Assembly: GCA_903864275.1 (NCBI GenBank)
Contig: CAIPFE010000017.1
Coordinates: forward strand, 62,001-126,000
Length of the DNA: 64,000 nt
Direction of reading: 5' to 3'
Origin: an uncultured Mucilaginibacter sp.
GTDB taxonomy: Bacteria > Bacteroidota > Bacteroidia > Sphingobacteriales > Sphingobacteriaceae
Under the pieces are notes generated by a model. It was not told the origin of the DNA and ran no database searches. It was given only the letters and a program-made list of their open reading frames with translations. Made by a program: the position numbers and the translations under genes. Positions 8,664 through 18,647 of this stretch are shown here, piece by piece; the first letter of the stretch is position 1, and each line of letters starts with the position of its first letter.

Positions 8664-9761
8664 ATGTTCAACAAATATAAAATATTAACTATCGCAGCTG
8701 TTCTTTTCATTGCAGGTTTTGCCTTACAAAGCTGCCGCCGCGCTGATGAAAGCCAGGAAAAAGATACCAGGTTTGAGGTTACCGATAGTTTGCTGAAGAG
8801 CGTGATCATTGACACGGTGCAGGAGGCCAGCGCCTTATCGCAAATAAGCTTAACAGGCAGCATAGCACCCGATGAAACTAAAATGGTAAAAATTTTCCCT
8901 TTGGTGAGCGGTGTGGCACAGGATGTAAAGGTACAACTTGGCGACATTGTGCAAAAAGGTCAAACACTTGCCGTTTTAAAAAGCGCCGAAATGGCTGCTT
9001 ATACTAAAGACTACATTTCATCGGAAGCTGATATCAGCAACACCCACCGCATATTGGCATCAACACAGGATATGTACAAAAGTGGCCTGGCGTCGCAAAA
9101 AGACCTTGAACAGGCACAATCTGACTATCAAAAAGCCCTGGCAGAAGGAAAGCGCGCCGGCGCGGTAATTTCCATTAACAAGAGCAACGAAAACGGCTAT
9201 GAGGTGAGGTCGCCTTTACCGGGATTCATAGTCGAAAAAAACCTGACCAGCAATACGCAGGTAAGGGCCGATAACAGCCAGAACCTGTTTACAATCGCTG
9301 ATCTGTCGACGGTGTATGTGATGGTTAATGTTTATGAATCGGATATCTCGAAGATCCAAACCGGCGACCCGGTTAAGATCACTACGCTATCGTACCCTGA
9401 TAAAACATTTGACGGAAAAATAGACCGGATTGACAACATGCTTGATCCTGATAACAAGGTAATGCACGCCAGGATCACTATCAAAAATCCGGGCAATTTA
9501 CTTAAGCCCGGGATGTTTGCTAATGTATTAATTAAAGCCAAATCGGGCGAGAATTTGCCGGAGATCAGTTCAAATGCCCTTGTTTTTGATAATGATAAAA
9601 ATTATGCGATAGTGGTTGATGGCAGGGCTAAAGTGCATATACAGCCAGTAACGGTTGCTAAAACCGTTGAAGACCGGGCCTATATAAGTAAAGGATTAAA
9701 GCCCGGCGACTGTGTGGTAGGCTCGAGGCAAGTGTACCTGTATGAATCATTAAAAGAATGA
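8664..9761 (+). CDS. RND efflux periplasmic adaptor lipoprotein (CusB/CzcB-like)
   Basis: 365 aa. The N-terminus is a lipoprotein signal with lipobox LQSC (Cys ~24), so the protein should be anchored to a membrane facing the periplasm. The barrel-sandwich (lipoyl-like) halves are at ~75-105 (VKVQLGDIVQKGQTLAVLKS) and ~180-200 (EVRSPLPGFIVEKNLTSNT). A hairpin lies between them (TQDMYKSGLASQKDLEQAQ), and a beta-barrel domain follows (ISKIQTGDPVKITTLSYPDK). A membrane-proximal domain completes it (VTVAKTVEDRAYISKGLKPG). No His-rich N-terminal metal-binding domain is visible. The A of its TGA stop is also the first base of a 32-bp inverted-repeat arm. Confidence 0.92.
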   Translation: MFNKYKILTIAAVLFIAGFALQSCRRADESQEKDTRFEVTDSLLKSVIIDTVQEASALSQISLTGSIAPDETKMVKIFPLVSGVAQDVKVQLGDIVQKGQTLAVLKSAEMAAYTKDYISSEADISNTHRILASTQDMYKSGLASQKDLEQAQSDYQKALAEGKRAGAVISINKSNENGYEVRSPLPGFIVEKNLTSNTQVRADNSQNLFTIADLSTVYVMVNVYESDISKIQTGDPVKITTLSYPDKTFDGKIDRIDNMLDPDNKVMHARITIKNPGNLLKPGMFANVLIKAKSGENLPEISSNALVFDNDKNYAIVVDGRAKVHIQPVTVAKTVEDRAYISKGLKPGDCVVGSRQVYLYESLKE

Positions 9762-9891
9762 TTTCGGATTTCGGATTTTCGATTTCGGATTTAAAATTTT
9801 GATCAAATCTTAAATTATCAAATAAAAACAATTCCGAAATAGAAAATCCGAAATAAAAAAAATCCGAAATCGAAAATCCGAAATCCGAAAT
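9761..9891. repeat. Perfect 32-bp inverted repeat inside the efflux operon
   Basis: Left arm 9761-9792 and right arm 9860-9891 are exact reverse complements over 32 bp, with a 67-bp loop that carries further TCCGAAAT words. The arms are built from the word ATTTCGGA/TCCGAAAT. The hairpin separates adaptor and permease genes and ends 7 bp before the permease ATG. It could act as a processing, attenuation or translation-control structure. Single-orientation relatives lie at 17503-17562, 38400-38434 and 62855-62883. Confidence 0.92.
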
Positions 9892-9898
9892 AAAAAAT

Positions 9899-12800
9899 AT
9901 GAACCGCTTTATAAAAAATATTATTTCTTTCGCTTTAAAAAATAGGTTTTTCATATTTTTTGTGACGGCTTTGCTTGCTGTTGCCGGTTATATTAGTTTT
10001 AAAACCATCAGTATTGATGCTTTCCCGGATGTTACAAACACTTCAGTTACCATAATCTCGCAATGGCCCGGAAGAAGTGCTGAAGAGGTGGAGAAATTTG
10101 TTACCCGCCCGCTGGAGATCGCAATGAATCCCACAGATAAAAAGACCAGTATCAGGTCGTCCTCACTTTTTGGCCTTTCCGTACTAAAAATAACTTTTGA
10201 TGATGATGTGGATTATGCTTTCGCCCGTTTGCAGGTTAACAATCATCTTGCCGATGCCGACCTACCCGATGGCGTAAACCCGTCTGTTGAACCGCCTTAC
10301 GGCCCTACCGGGGAAATTTACCGTTTTACATTAACCAGCAACAAAAAATCAACCCGCGAATTAAAAACAATTGAAGATTGGATAGTTGAACGCGAAATAC
10401 GCGCCGTTCCCGGTGTTGCCGATGTTAATAGTTTTGGCGGCGAGGTTAAAACCTACCAGATAACGGTTGATCCTGAAAAAGCTGTTCAATACAATGTAAC
10501 GCCATTGCAGGTTTTTGATGCCGTTTCAAAAAGTAACGTAAACGTTGGCGGCGATGTAATTGACCAGGCCGGGCAGGCTTACGTGGTAAGGGGCATTGGG
10601 TTACTGAATAACATCAGCGAGATCAAAAACATTGTTATTAATAACATTAAAGGCACGCCGATTTTTGTAAAAACCATAGCTGAGGTTACCGAATCAGCTT
10701 TACCAAGGCTGGGCCAGGTTGGCCGCGATAAAGACCCTGACGTTATCGAAGGGATTGTGGTAATGCGCAAGGGTGAAAACCCCAGCGTAGTGATAAAAAA
10801 CCTGAAAACAAAGATCAATGAACTTAACAATAAGATTTTGCCGGATGATGTCAAGCTGAAAACCTTTTATGACCGGGAGGACCTGGTAAATTTTGCGACC
10901 AATACGGTGCTGCATAACATGACCGAAGGCATAATCCTGGTAACGGTCATTGTTTTCCTTTTCATGGCCGACTGGCGGACTACCCTGATCGTATCGCTGA
11001 TCATACCTCTCTCATTGTTATTCGCATTCATTTGCTTAAAGATGAAAGGCATGTCGGCCAACCTTTTATCAATGGGTGCGATAGATTTTGGGATCATTAT
11101 AGACGGGGCCGTGGTAATGGTTGAGGGAATTTTTGTTGTGCTCGACCACCGGGCAAGAGAAGTGGGAATGCCGGCCTTTAACAAAATGAGCAAGCTTGGG
11201 ATGATCAAGCGGGCCTGCCTGGTTAACGGTAAAGGGATATTCTTCGCCAAACTGATCATCATAACCGGTTTATTGCCCATTTTCAGTTTCGAGAAAGTGG
11301 AAGGTAAAATGTTCTCGCCATTGGCATGGACACTGGGCTTTGCTTTATTGGGTGCGGTCATACTCACATTTACTTTCGTACCCGCCCTGGCAAGTGTCCT
11401 GCTCCGCAAAGACGTTAAAGAAAGGCACAATGTTTTTGTTCATTTTATAACGCATAATGCCATGCGTTTTTATTCGGTATGCTTTAAACACCGCAAATTA
11501 GTTTTCCCCATTGCCATTGTCGCATTGGCGCTCAGTTTGTTCTCGTTCACCTTTTTAGGTACCGAATTTTTACCTGAACTAAATGAAGGCGCCATTTATG
11601 TACGTGCTACAGGCCCCCTGAGTATTTCATTAAAAGAATCTGTTAAGCTGGCTAACGAAATGCGTAGCATCTTCCTAAGTTTTGACGAAGTAAAACAGGT
11701 AATGTCGCAAACCGGGCGGCCAAATGACGGCACCGATGCTACCGGTTTTTACAACATAGAGTTCCATGTGGATATTTACCCGCAGGACCAGTGGAAAAGA
11801 AAAGAATCCAAACAAGAACTCATTGCCCGGATGCAGGAAAAGTTAAAATACATTCCCGGCATCGACCTTAATTTTTCGCAGCCCATATCTGATAACGTTG
11901 AAGAAGCTGTCTCCGGCGTTAAAGGCTCCATCGTGGTAAAAATGTTTGGCGATGATTATAAATATATAGAGAACAGGGAGCAAAGTATTTACCGCATTTT
12001 AAAGGGGGTTAAGGGTATTGAAGACCTGGGTATTATTCATAACATGGGGCAGCCCGAATTACAGATCGACCTGAACCAGGAAGAAATGGCCCAATATGGC
12101 GTTACCGCCGCGGACGCGAATGCGGTGATAGAGATGGCCATCGGAGGTAAAGCAGCAACACAGATATATGAAGGCGAACGTAAATTCGATCTCCGCATTC
12201 GCTACCCCGAAGATTTCAGGGATAATGAAGAAGCCATAGGCGACCTGCGCGTGCCTACGCTTAATAACAACACGGTTCCGCTCCGCGAAATCGCCAGTAT
12301 CAAAAAGATCAGCGGGATAAGCATGATATACCGTGATGATCACCAGCGTTATGGCGCCATTAAGTTTTCCATCCGCGGCCGGGACATGGGTAGTACCATC
12401 AGGGAAGCGCAGGATAAAGTTGATGAACAAATTAAGCTGCCAAAAGGGTATTCCCTGCAATGGGCCGGTGATTTTGAAAACCAGCAGCGCGCAACCAAAC
12501 GGCTTAGCCAGGTGGTGCCTATCAGCTTGCTTATTATCTTTTTTATATTATTTATCCTGTTCGGCAATTTCCGCGACTCGCTGCTGGTGCTTAATAATGT
12601 GCCCTTCGCCATTATGGGTGGGATACTTGCCCTGCTGATAACCGGCGTAAACTTTAATATTTCGGCAGGTATTGGCTTTATTGCACTATTTGGTATTTGC
12701 GTGCAGAACGGGGTGATATTAATTACAAAATTCAAAAGCAATATCACCGAATTAAGGCACCGTACTTCCTGGACCTCATTCGCAATTTCCATAAAGGCAG

Positions 12801-13030
12801 GCGTCGAAGACCGTTTGCGCCCGGTTGTGATGACCGCCCTGATGGCTGCGATAGGGTTAATGCCAGCGGCTATGTCGCACGGTATCGGCTCCGAAGCCTC
12901 AAAACCGCTGGCCATCGTGGTAATCGGCGGCCTGATCACCAACACCGTATTTAATCTTTTTATTTTCCCGATAGTGTTTTTCTGGTCGTACCGCAAGCGT
13001 GTTGAAAGCGGTATAGTGAGCCGGATTTGA
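9899..13030 (+). CDS. RND efflux permease, heavy-metal type (CusA/CzcA-like)
   Basis: 1043 aa, the usual length of an inner-membrane RND pump subunit. The first helix is at ~13-30, followed by the porter region. TM4 carries LLSMGAIDFGIIIDGAVVMV, where the DFGxxxDxxxxxxE pattern is the heavy-metal-efflux (HME) signature distinguishing CusA/CzcA from drug pumps. The second porter half begins near GTEFLPELNEGAIYVRATGP; TM10-12 follow (FIALFGICVQNGVILITKF, RPVVMTALMAAIGLMPAA). It is a proton antiporter exporting divalent or monovalent metal ions with the adaptor and TolC partner encoded upstream. The exact metal cannot be read from sequence. Confidence 0.94.
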   Translation: MNRFIKNIISFALKNRFFIFFVTALLAVAGYISFKTISIDAFPDVTNTSVTIISQWPGRSAEEVEKFVTRPLEIAMNPTDKKTSIRSSSLFGLSVLKITFDDDVDYAFARLQVNNHLADADLPDGVNPSVEPPYGPTGEIYRFTLTSNKKSTRELKTIEDWIVEREIRAVPGVADVNSFGGEVKTYQITVDPEKAVQYNVTPLQVFDAVSKSNVNVGGDVIDQAGQAYVVRGIGLLNNISEIKNIVINNIKGTPIFVKTIAEVTESALPRLGQVGRDKDPDVIEGIVVMRKGENPSVVIKNLKTKINELNNKILPDDVKLKTFYDREDLVNFATNTVLHNMTEGIILVTVIVFLFMADWRTTLIVSLIIPLSLLFAFICLKMKGMSANLLSMGAIDFGIIIDGAVVMVEGIFVVLDHRAREVGMPAFNKMSKLGMIKRACLVNGKGIFFAKLIIITGLLPIFSFEKVEGKMFSPLAWTLGFALLGAVILTFTFVPALASVLLRKDVKERHNVFVHFITHNAMRFYSVCFKHRKLVFPIAIVALALSLFSFTFLGTEFLPELNEGAIYVRATGPLSISLKESVKLANEMRSIFLSFDEVKQVMSQTGRPNDGTDATGFYNIEFHVDIYPQDQWKRKESKQELIARMQEKLKYIPGIDLNFSQPISDNVEEAVSGVKGSIVVKMFGDDYKYIENREQSIYRILKGVKGIEDLGIIHNMGQPELQIDLNQEEMAQYGVTAADANAVIEMAIGGKAATQIYEGERKFDLRIRYPEDFRDNEEAIGDLRVPTLNNNTVPLREIASIKKISGISMIYRDDHQRYGAIKFSIRGRDMGSTIREAQDKVDEQIKLPKGYSLQWAGDFENQQRATKRLSQVVPISLLIIFFILFILFGNFRDSLLVLNNVPFAIMGGILALLITGVNFNISAGIGFIALFGICVQNGVILITKFKSNITELRHRTSWTSFAISIKAGVEDRLRPVVMTALMAAIGLMPAAMSHGIGSEASKPLAIVVIGGLITNTVFNLFIFPIVFFWSYRKRVESGIVSRI

Positions 13031-13207
13031 TCCCTTGACTTAATACCCCTAGTTTATATACCCCGGTTGTTGAAGGCGGTGCGGCGAAAGCTGCATCGCC
13101 GGATACAGCTAATTGGAAAAAGAGTCTGGAAGGCAAGGAAAGCAAAAACAGGTTAATACACGTTTAGTCTATTGCAAGGTTTTGAATTAATTTGTAAGTT
13201 TGTTATT

Positions 13208-13441
13208 ATGGACATCCAGGCGGAAAAAATAGAATTAGCTAAATTGATATTAAGTACCGATGATACAAGTCTTATCAATCAGGTTAAAGCTTTATTTAAA
13301 AAAAAGGAAGAAAACTGGTGGGAAGATCTGCCTGCATCAGTTAAATTAGGGATCAATGAATCCATAGATCAGGCTAACAGGGGCGAATTTATTTCACTGG
13401 AGGAAGTAAAAAAAGAAGTAAGCGCCTTGCTTAAAAAATGA
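13208..13441 (+). CDS. Antitoxin of a ParE/RelE-type module
   Basis: 77 aa from ATG 13208 (MDIQAEKIELAKLILSTDD). An earlier in-frame ATG at 13172 gives a poor hydrophobic extension. The sequence is short, helical and acidic/lysine-rich (QVKALFKKKEENWWEDLPAS, QANRGEFISLEEVKKEVSAL). This resembles the 'addiction module' antitoxins, which carry an ExxWWxxL-type motif. The stop overlaps the toxin start by 4 bp (ATGA), the usual antitoxin-first order. No folded DNA-binding domain is obvious, so autoregulation is uncertain. Confidence 0.75.
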   Translation: MDIQAEKIELAKLILSTDDTSLINQVKALFKKKEENWWEDLPASVKLGINESIDQANRGEFISLEEVKKEVSALLKK

Positions 13442-13722
13442 AACTCGAAATAATACTTACCCCAAAAGCAAAAGATACATTTTTAGCAACAATCCTTCTC
13501 GTTAAGTTTAAATGGGGCGACAAATCAGCTGAAGAATTTGTAGATAGAACCTACGCGGTTTTGGATACAATCGCCCAGCAGCCATATCTTTTCAAGGCGT
13601 ATCAAGGGAACAACGTAAGAAAGGGCTTAATAACCAAACATACCTCCATTGTTTACAGAGTAGTTCATGACCGCATAGAGGTGCTTTTTTTCTGGGACAA
13701 CAGGCAAGACCCCATTATTTAA
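13438..13722 (+). CDS. RelE/ParE-family toxin
   Basis: 94 aa, the usual size. The pattern is ParE/RelE-like: an N-terminal helix pair (AKDTFLATILLVKFKWGDKSAEEF) and QQPYLFKAYQGNNVRKGLIT in the central sheet. The C-terminal strands are TSIVYRVVHDRIEVLFFWDN followed by RQDP. It overlaps the antitoxin by 4 bp. Family members inhibit gyrase or cleave mRNA; the target here is unknown. The gene appears intact. Confidence 0.82.
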   Translation: MKLEIILTPKAKDTFLATILLVKFKWGDKSAEEFVDRTYAVLDTIAQQPYLFKAYQGNNVRKGLITKHTSIVYRVVHDRIEVLFFWDNRQDPII

Positions 13723-13912
13723 ATCCGTCAGATTCGTCAACTTTTCAAAAAATGCCATTCAGCAACACACACCTTGTCTGGCTTAAGATATACCATTTTA
13801 ATTGCAATATTCCATAAAAAAACCTGTTTTTTTAGTTTTCAACAAGGTTAAATCATTGTAAATTAATAAATTGACTGTTTTGATATAATGGCAGGGCATA
13901 TTCTTAACAGGG

Positions 13913-13959
13913 TGTGGAAAACTCTGAATTGAATGCTGTTTTTCATTGTAATAGATTTG
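13913..13959 (+). promoter_or_regulatory. nrdJ promoter with DnaA-box-like site
   Basis: TAGATTTG at 13952-13959 is a perfect TAnnTTTG -7 box, with ATTG at 13928-13931 as a weak -33 box (20-bp spacer). This puts transcription start ~50 nt before the nrdJ ATG at 14017. Just upstream, 13913-13921 reads TGTGGAAAA, the reverse complement of TTTTCCACA, one base from the DnaA box TTATCCACA. DnaA regulates ribonucleotide reductase genes in some bacteria, so the placement is suggestive only. I saw no cobalamin riboswitch fold or NrdR box in 13723-14016. Confidence 0.4.
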
Positions 13960-14016
13960 AGTAAAAACCCCCTAATTGATTTTTTAACGGGCGGGTAACA
14001 TTTAAAACACACTGGG

Positions 14017-17000
14017 ATGGGAAAGATCATTACAAAAAAAGCAACAGAATTCAATGGTAAAGGGTTAAAAGTTGAGAGGCATTTCAGCAAAGATGGAGTT
14101 GACGTGTTTGACCTTTTCAAATATGAAAAGCGATCGTCGGTTATCCGCAATCCATCGGGTGATGCTGTATTTGAAATGAACGATGTGGAAGTACCAGCGA
14201 CATGGTCGCAGGTGGCTACCGATATACTCGCCCAAAAATATTTTCGTAAAGCCGGCGTGCCGCTGGCTGACGGCTCAACCGGGTCCGAAAAAAGCATAAA
14301 ACAGGTTGCCCACCGGATGGCCGATTGCTGGAAAGACTGGGGCGTTCGCTATGGTTACTTCGCGTCGCAGCAAGACGCGGACATTTTTTATGATGAAATA
14401 GTTTACACCATTACCGGGCAGCTGGCAGCGCCAAACTCGCCGCAATGGTTCAATACAGGTTTGTATTCTTCATACAATATCACTGGCAAGCCACAGGGAC
14501 ATTATTTTGTTGACCCGGTGACCGAACAGCTCAGTAAATCAACTTCGGCTTATGAACGCCCGCAGCCCCATGCCTGCTTTATCCTTTCGGTTGAGGACGA
14601 CCTGGTTAACGAAGGCGGTGTGATGGACCTTTGGGTGCGCGAAGCCAGGATATTTAAATATGGATCGGGTGTTGGTACCAACTTTTCGAAGATCAGGGGC
14701 GAGAGCGAAAAACTTTCGGGCGGTGGCTATTCATCCGGCCTGATGTCGTTCTTAAAGATCGGCGACCGCGCGGCAGGCGCAATAAAATCAGGTGGCACTA
14801 CCCGCCGGGCGGCTAAAATGGTTTGCCTCGATCTTGACCATCCCGAAATTGAAAGTTTTATCAACTGGAAAGTTGAGGAAGAGAAAAAGGTGGCTGCATT
14901 AATAGCCGCCGGCTATTCGTCCGATTATGAAGGTGAGGCCTACCAAACGGTATCTGGCCAAAATTCCAATAACTCTGTACGTATTCCAAATAGCTTCTTC
15001 AAGGCATTGAATGACGGCAACCCCTGGGAGTTAACCAGCCGCATGTCGGGCAAAACTATTAAATCGGTGCCATCACAAAAATTATGGGATGATATCGCTT
15101 TCGCAGCCTGGGCCTGCGCTGATCCCGGCGTTCAATTTGACAGCACTATTAACGAATGGCATACCTGTCCCGAAGGCGGGCGTATCAACGCATCAAATCC
15201 ATGTTCAGAATATATGTTTTTGGATAATACGGCCTGCAACCTGGCCTCCATTAACCTGGCTCACTTTTTTGATCCCAAAACCCGTGTGTTTGATGTAAAA
15301 GGATTTGAGCATACCTGCCGCGTTTGGACCATCGTTTTGGAAATCTCAGTATTAATGGCGCAGTTTCCATCAAAAGAAGTGGCGCAGTTATCTTATGATT
15401 ACCGCACCCTTGGTTTAGGCTATGCCAACCTTGGGTCGGCATTAATGTTAAACGGCATACCGTACGACAGCAAAAAAGCCCGCGCCATTGGCGGCGCTGT
15501 TACCGCGATTATGACCGGTACCGCCTATGCCACCTCAGCCGAGTTGGCGCGCGAGCTGGGAACTTTCAAACGCTACGAAGAAAACAGAAGCCACATGCAG
15601 CGCGTGATGCGCAACCACCGTTATGCGGCCTATAATTCTACCGAAAACTACGAGGGCCTGGAAATTAAACCTCCCGGGATTGACCAGGGGCAATGCCCGG
15701 ACTATTTGCTTTCAGCAGCCTGCAATGCCTGGGATAAAGCAGTTGAAATGGGCGAAAAATTTGGCTACCGCAATGCCCAAACTACCGTTATCGCACCAAC
15801 AGGAACAATTGGTTTAGTAATGGATTGCGACACAACCGGCATTGAGCCAGATTTTGCGCTGGTTAAGTTTAAAAAACTATCGGGTGGCGGTTATTTTAAG
15901 ATCATTAACCAGGCAGTACCGGAAGCATTGAGCAACCTTGGCTATAAAGATCATGAAGTCACAACAATTGTAAATTACGCGAAGGGCGCCGCGACATTAA
16001 AGGGGGCGCCCCACGTAAATACAACTTCGCTAAAAGCAAAAGGCCTGACTGATGATGAGCTGGAAAAACTGGATAAAGGACTGGCTGCCGCTTTCGAGAT
16101 CAGCTTTGCTTTTAATATCTGGACGCTTGGTGAAGATTGCCTGAAACGTTTGGGCCTTACTGCTGAACAATACAACGCCCCCGATTTTAACGTACTGCGG
16201 GCTTTAGGCTTTAGTCGCAAAGAAATTGCCGAAGCCAATGAGTATATCTGCGGCACCATGACCATTGAAGGCGCACCCTATCTGAAAAGAGAGCATTACC
16301 CTATTTTTGATTGCGCCAACAAATGCGGCGCGAAAGGCGAGCGTTTTATCCATGCGCACGGCCATATAAAAATGATGGCTGCGGCACAGCCTTTTCTATC
16401 AGGCGCTATCTCCAAAACCATTAACCTGCCCAACGAGGCTAAGGTTGAAGAAATAAAAGACAGCTATATGCTATCATGGACATTGGGTCTGAAAGCCAAC
16501 GCCCTTTACCGCGATGGGTGCAAACTTTCGCAGCCGCTGTCTACAAAATCGGATGTGAAGGAGGAAAAGGAAGCAGTTTCCGAAGAAAAGCTGGAAACTG
16601 TTGAAGAAGTTTTAGGCAAGGCGGCCAACGTAAAACTAAGCGACCTTACGCCCGAGCAGGTGATAGAAGCAGCCATAGCCATTATTGAAAAATCAAAGGA
16701 CACGGACTTTATGCGCCAGCTCTCGCGGGTAGTGCAAAAGAAAAGCCTGCCTGCTAAACGCCGGGGCTATACCCAAAAGGCCAGTATCGATGGTCAGGTG
16801 GTATATGTGCGTACCGGCGAATATGAGGATGGTACTTTAGGTGAGATATTTGTGGATATGCATAAGGAAGGCGCCACGTTCCGCTCTTTGATGAACTGTT
16901 TCGCCATAGCGGTTTCGGTTGGCCTGCAATACGGCGTGCCGCTGGAGGAATATGTCGAGAAATTTACCTTTACCCGTTTTGAACCTGCCGGGATGGTGGT

Positions 17001-17352
17001 CGGCCATGCCAATATAAAAAGCGCGACCTCCATCATCGACTATATTTTCAGGATGCTGGGCTACGAATACCAGAACCGTACCGACCTGGTGCATGTGATC
17101 ACCGAACAAAAAGGCATCACCGGCAACCCGCAAATGGGCGATAGCGATGTTAATCCCGATGAAAGCAATGTTTACCAACCGGTTAAGTCAGTAGCAGTAG
17201 AAAGTGGCAGTAGCAGGAAACAATTTAGTGTTGATTTGAGCATGGGTGTGCAAAGCGATGCGCCGGCTTGCAATACCTGCGGGCATACTACTATAAGGTC
17301 GGGTACCTGTTATAAATGCCTTAATTGCGGCAATTCTATGGGATGCAGTTAG
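14017..17352 (+). CDS. nrdJ: Adenosylcobalamin-dependent (class II) ribonucleotide reductase
   Basis: 1111 aa. It reduces ribonucleoside diphosphates to deoxyribonucleotides using a cobalamin-generated thiyl radical, so it works with or without oxygen. Class II hallmarks: N-terminal [14 protein letters not shown] and [15 protein letters not shown], the finger-loop region [21 protein letters not shown] (cut here for length at 20 visible residues: [20 protein letters not shown]), and the phosphate/loop motif [16 protein letters not shown] region ([20 protein letters not shown]). The long C-terminal part ends in a zinc-ribbon-like tail with CNTCGH...[13 protein letters not shown], which supplies the shuttling redox cysteines. 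It is monocistronic and followed by two hairpins. Confidence 0.96.
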   Translation: MGKIITKKATEFNGKGLKVERHFSKDGVDVFDLFKYEKRSSVIRNPSGDAVFEMNDVEVPATWSQVATDILAQKYFRKAGVPLADGSTGSEKSIKQVAHRMADCWKDWGVRYGYFASQQDADIFYDEIVYTITGQLAAPNSPQWFNTGLYSSYNITGKPQGHYFVDPVTEQLSKSTSAYERPQPHACFILSVEDDLVNEGGVMDLWVREARIFKYGSGVGTNFSKIRGESEKLSGGGYSSGLMSFLKIGDRAAGAIKSGGTTRRAAKMVCLDLDHPEIESFINWKVEEEKKVAALIAAGYSSDYEGEAYQTVSGQNSNNSVRIPNSFFKALNDGNPWELTSRMSGKTIKSVPSQKLWDDIAFAAWACADPGVQFDSTINEWHTCPEGGRINASNPCSEYMFLDNTACNLASINLAHFFDPKTRVFDVKGFEHTCRVWTIVLEISVLMAQFPSKEVAQLSYDYRTLGLGYANLGSALMLNGIPYDSKKARAIGGAVTAIMTGTAYATSAELARELGTFKRYEENRSHMQRVMRNHRYAAYNSTENYEGLEIKPPGIDQGQCPDYLLSAACNAWDKAVEMGEKFGYRNAQTTVIAPTGTIGLVMDCDTTGIEPDFALVKFKKLSGGGYFKIINQAVPEALSNLGYKDHEVTTIVNYAKGAATLKGAPHVNTTSLKAKGLTDDELEKLDKGLAAAFEISFAFNIWTLGEDCLKRLGLTAEQYNAPDFNVLRALGFSRKEIAEANEYICGTMTIEGAPYLKREHYPIFDCANKCGAKGERFIHAHGHIKMMAAAQPFLSGAISKTINLPNEAKVEEIKDSYMLSWTLGLKANALYRDGCKLSQPLSTKSDVKEEKEAVSEEKLETVEEVLGKAANVKLSDLTPEQVIEAAIAIIEKSKDTDFMRQLSRVVQKKSLPAKRRGYTQKASIDGQVVYVRTGEYEDGTLGEIFVDMHKEGATFRSLMNCFAIAVSVGLQYGVPLEEYVEKFTFTRFEPAGMVVGHANIKSATSIIDYIFRMLGYEYQNRTDLVHVITEQKGITGNPQMGDSDVNPDESNVYQPVKSVAVESGSSRKQFSVDLSMGVQSDAPACNTCGHTTIRSGTCYKCLNCGNSMGCS

Positions 17353-17375
17353 GAGGAGGTGAAAGCTAAAAGCAT

Positions 17376-17411
17376 AAAGACCAAAGCAAAAAGCTTTCTG
17401 CTTTGGTCTTT
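17376..17411 (+). terminator. Hairpin after nrdJ
   Basis: Perfect 12-bp arms AAAGACCAAAGC (17376-17387) and GCTTTGGTCTTT (17400-17411) enclose a 12-nt loop. The stem starts 24 bp after the nrdJ stop. The same words (AAGCTAAAAGCA, AAAGACCAAAGC) recur in the opposite orientation at 41708-41763 after nadD, so it is also a dispersed repeat. The lack of a T-run makes terminator function uncertain. Confidence 0.5.
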
Positions 17412-17454
17412 AAGCTTTACGCTTAAATACGTTTGTTTTCAGTTTTAGTTTATG

Positions 17455-17483
17455 AGGCTCCGCTGTATGGCGGGGCTTTTTTT
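17455..17483 (+). terminator. Rho-independent terminator after nrdJ
   Basis: A GC-rich stem AGGCTCCGC / GCGGGGCTT (with G-T pairs) around a TGTATG loop is followed by an unbroken run of seven T and TTTG. This is a standard intrinsic terminator for nrdJ, about 100 bp after its stop. Confidence 0.75.
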
Positions 17484-17502
17484 GTGTCCCTAATACTCCT
17501 AA

Positions 17503-17562
17503 AATTCCGAAATCGTCTATTCTAAATTCTTAAAAATCCGAAATCGAACATCCGAAATCCGA
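17503..17562. repeat. Single-orientation TCCGAAAT word repeat
   Basis: TCCGAAATCG and TCCGAAAT words occur four times, including CCGAAATCGAACATCCGAAA. The reverse complement matches 38400-38434 and 62855-62883 almost base for base. It borders the 3' end of the minus-strand gene at 17565. Confidence 0.8.
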
Positions 17563-17564
17563 TA

Positions 17565-18617
17565 TTACTTGTAATAAGGCGTGTGCACATCCAAAAATTG
17601 CGCTTCCGTAGCTTGCCAGGTATTATTAACCTGGTTGCGGCCATTGTTCAGATCGGCGTTTGTTTGGTTAAATAGGTTTACGGCAGCATTCATGTCGTTT
17701 ACGGCGTTATTGTAGGTATCAACATCCTTCTGTATTCTTTGATCCGCCGGCTTGGCCTCCATCGCGGTTTTAAGCTTTTCAAAATTCTCTTCTTTCAGGT
17801 AGTAATCAGTAATTACTTTTACCTGTGTTTCGGCCTCCGTTTTATAAAAAGTGAGTGCCTGCTGGCAGGCATTTGCAATGGAGCCATCGTTTTCAAACGG
17901 GTGCAGTGTATCCAGTACCGCAAGCCCTTCTTTGGCAAATTTGTCGAGCGCGCTTTTTACCTGCTCAATTTTGGTTACGTTTTTTTGGTTAACAGCCTCG
18001 GTAAGCTGGTTATCTTCCCAATTACATTTATAAAATAAAAGGTACACTTTGTCGCTGTATTTAGCTACCCTGCCGGCCTCGTCCATCTTGTCGCCAAGCT
18101 CGGTTTTTTGCGTGTTGAGTTGAACATTGTATTTCGCTGCAAAGTCCTTAACCGCTTTATCCATTCGTTCGTTGCCAACTTTAAGCGAATCATTGGTAGC
18201 TTCTTCCAGCAAAAGATAAGCCTGCATTTCGTCGTAGCTGCGTTCGGCAATGTCGTCCATATTTACAATGTGGGCATAATCCTCATTGAATATTTTATAG
18301 CAAAGCGCCACATAAGTAAGGCTGCTTTGCCGCAATGAATTATCCCCTTTATAAGGTGGCAGGTAGGTTATCGCAGTTTGGCAGGTCACAATGCTCTCAA
18401 CAGTTTTATCGCGCATTTTCTCTATCTTCCTTTTACGGCCGCTATGCGCGCTAGCGCTTATGTAGGCCATATAGTTTTTGTTCATCTCCGTTTCGGCGGT
18501 GTTTATCGTGTTCATGTAAGTGCCCGGATCGGCCTGCGGATCCTGCGCTTTCGCGGTTTTTACGATAGCGCACACCATAAACACGAACAATAAAAATGCG
18601 GAATGTAAATTTCTCAT
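17565..18617 (-). CDS. Exported helical protein of unknown function
   Basis: 350 aa with a signal peptide ending in AKAQ (~25). The remainder is predominantly alpha-helical and charged, with no cysteine-based lipobox and no recognised catalytic motif. Landmarks are MNKNYMAYISASAHSGRKRK near 45 and QTAITYLPPYKGDNSLRQS near 85. Long helices with frequent Asp/Lys/Asn follow (KNVTKIEQVKSALDKFAKEG; DTYNNAVNDMNAAVNLFNQT). The arrangement resembles the LIC11966-type surface proteins of Bacteroidota and spirochaetes, but I hold that name at low confidence. Its neighbour at 18648, also on the minus strand and 30 bp upstream, is a periplasmic protease, so the two may be co-expressed. Confidence 0.75.
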   Translation of the reverse strand: MRNLHSAFLLFVFMVCAIVKTAKAQDPQADPGTYMNTINTAETEMNKNYMAYISASAHSGRKRKIEKMRDKTVESIVTCQTAITYLPPYKGDNSLRQSSLTYVALCYKIFNEDYAHIVNMDDIAERSYDEMQAYLLLEEATNDSLKVGNERMDKAVKDFAAKYNVQLNTQKTELGDKMDEAGRVAKYSDKVYLLFYKCNWEDNQLTEAVNQKNVTKIEQVKSALDKFAKEGLAVLDTLHPFENDGSIANACQQALTFYKTEAETQVKVITDYYLKEENFEKLKTAMEAKPADQRIQKDVDTYNNAVNDMNAAVNLFNQTNADLNNGRNQVNNTWQATEAQFLDVHTPYYK

Positions 18618-18647
18618 GCAGCCAAATTTTGTGCGAAAATATAAATT

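Noticed and set aside
10867..11430. 187-codon minus-strand ORF within the RND permease gene
   Set aside because: The sense strand encodes strongly conserved RND helices; the antisense frame is a shadow.
13723..14016. Cobalamin riboswitch before the B12-dependent reductase
   Set aside because: No B12-box-like consensus or extended paired structure could be seen in these 294 bp.
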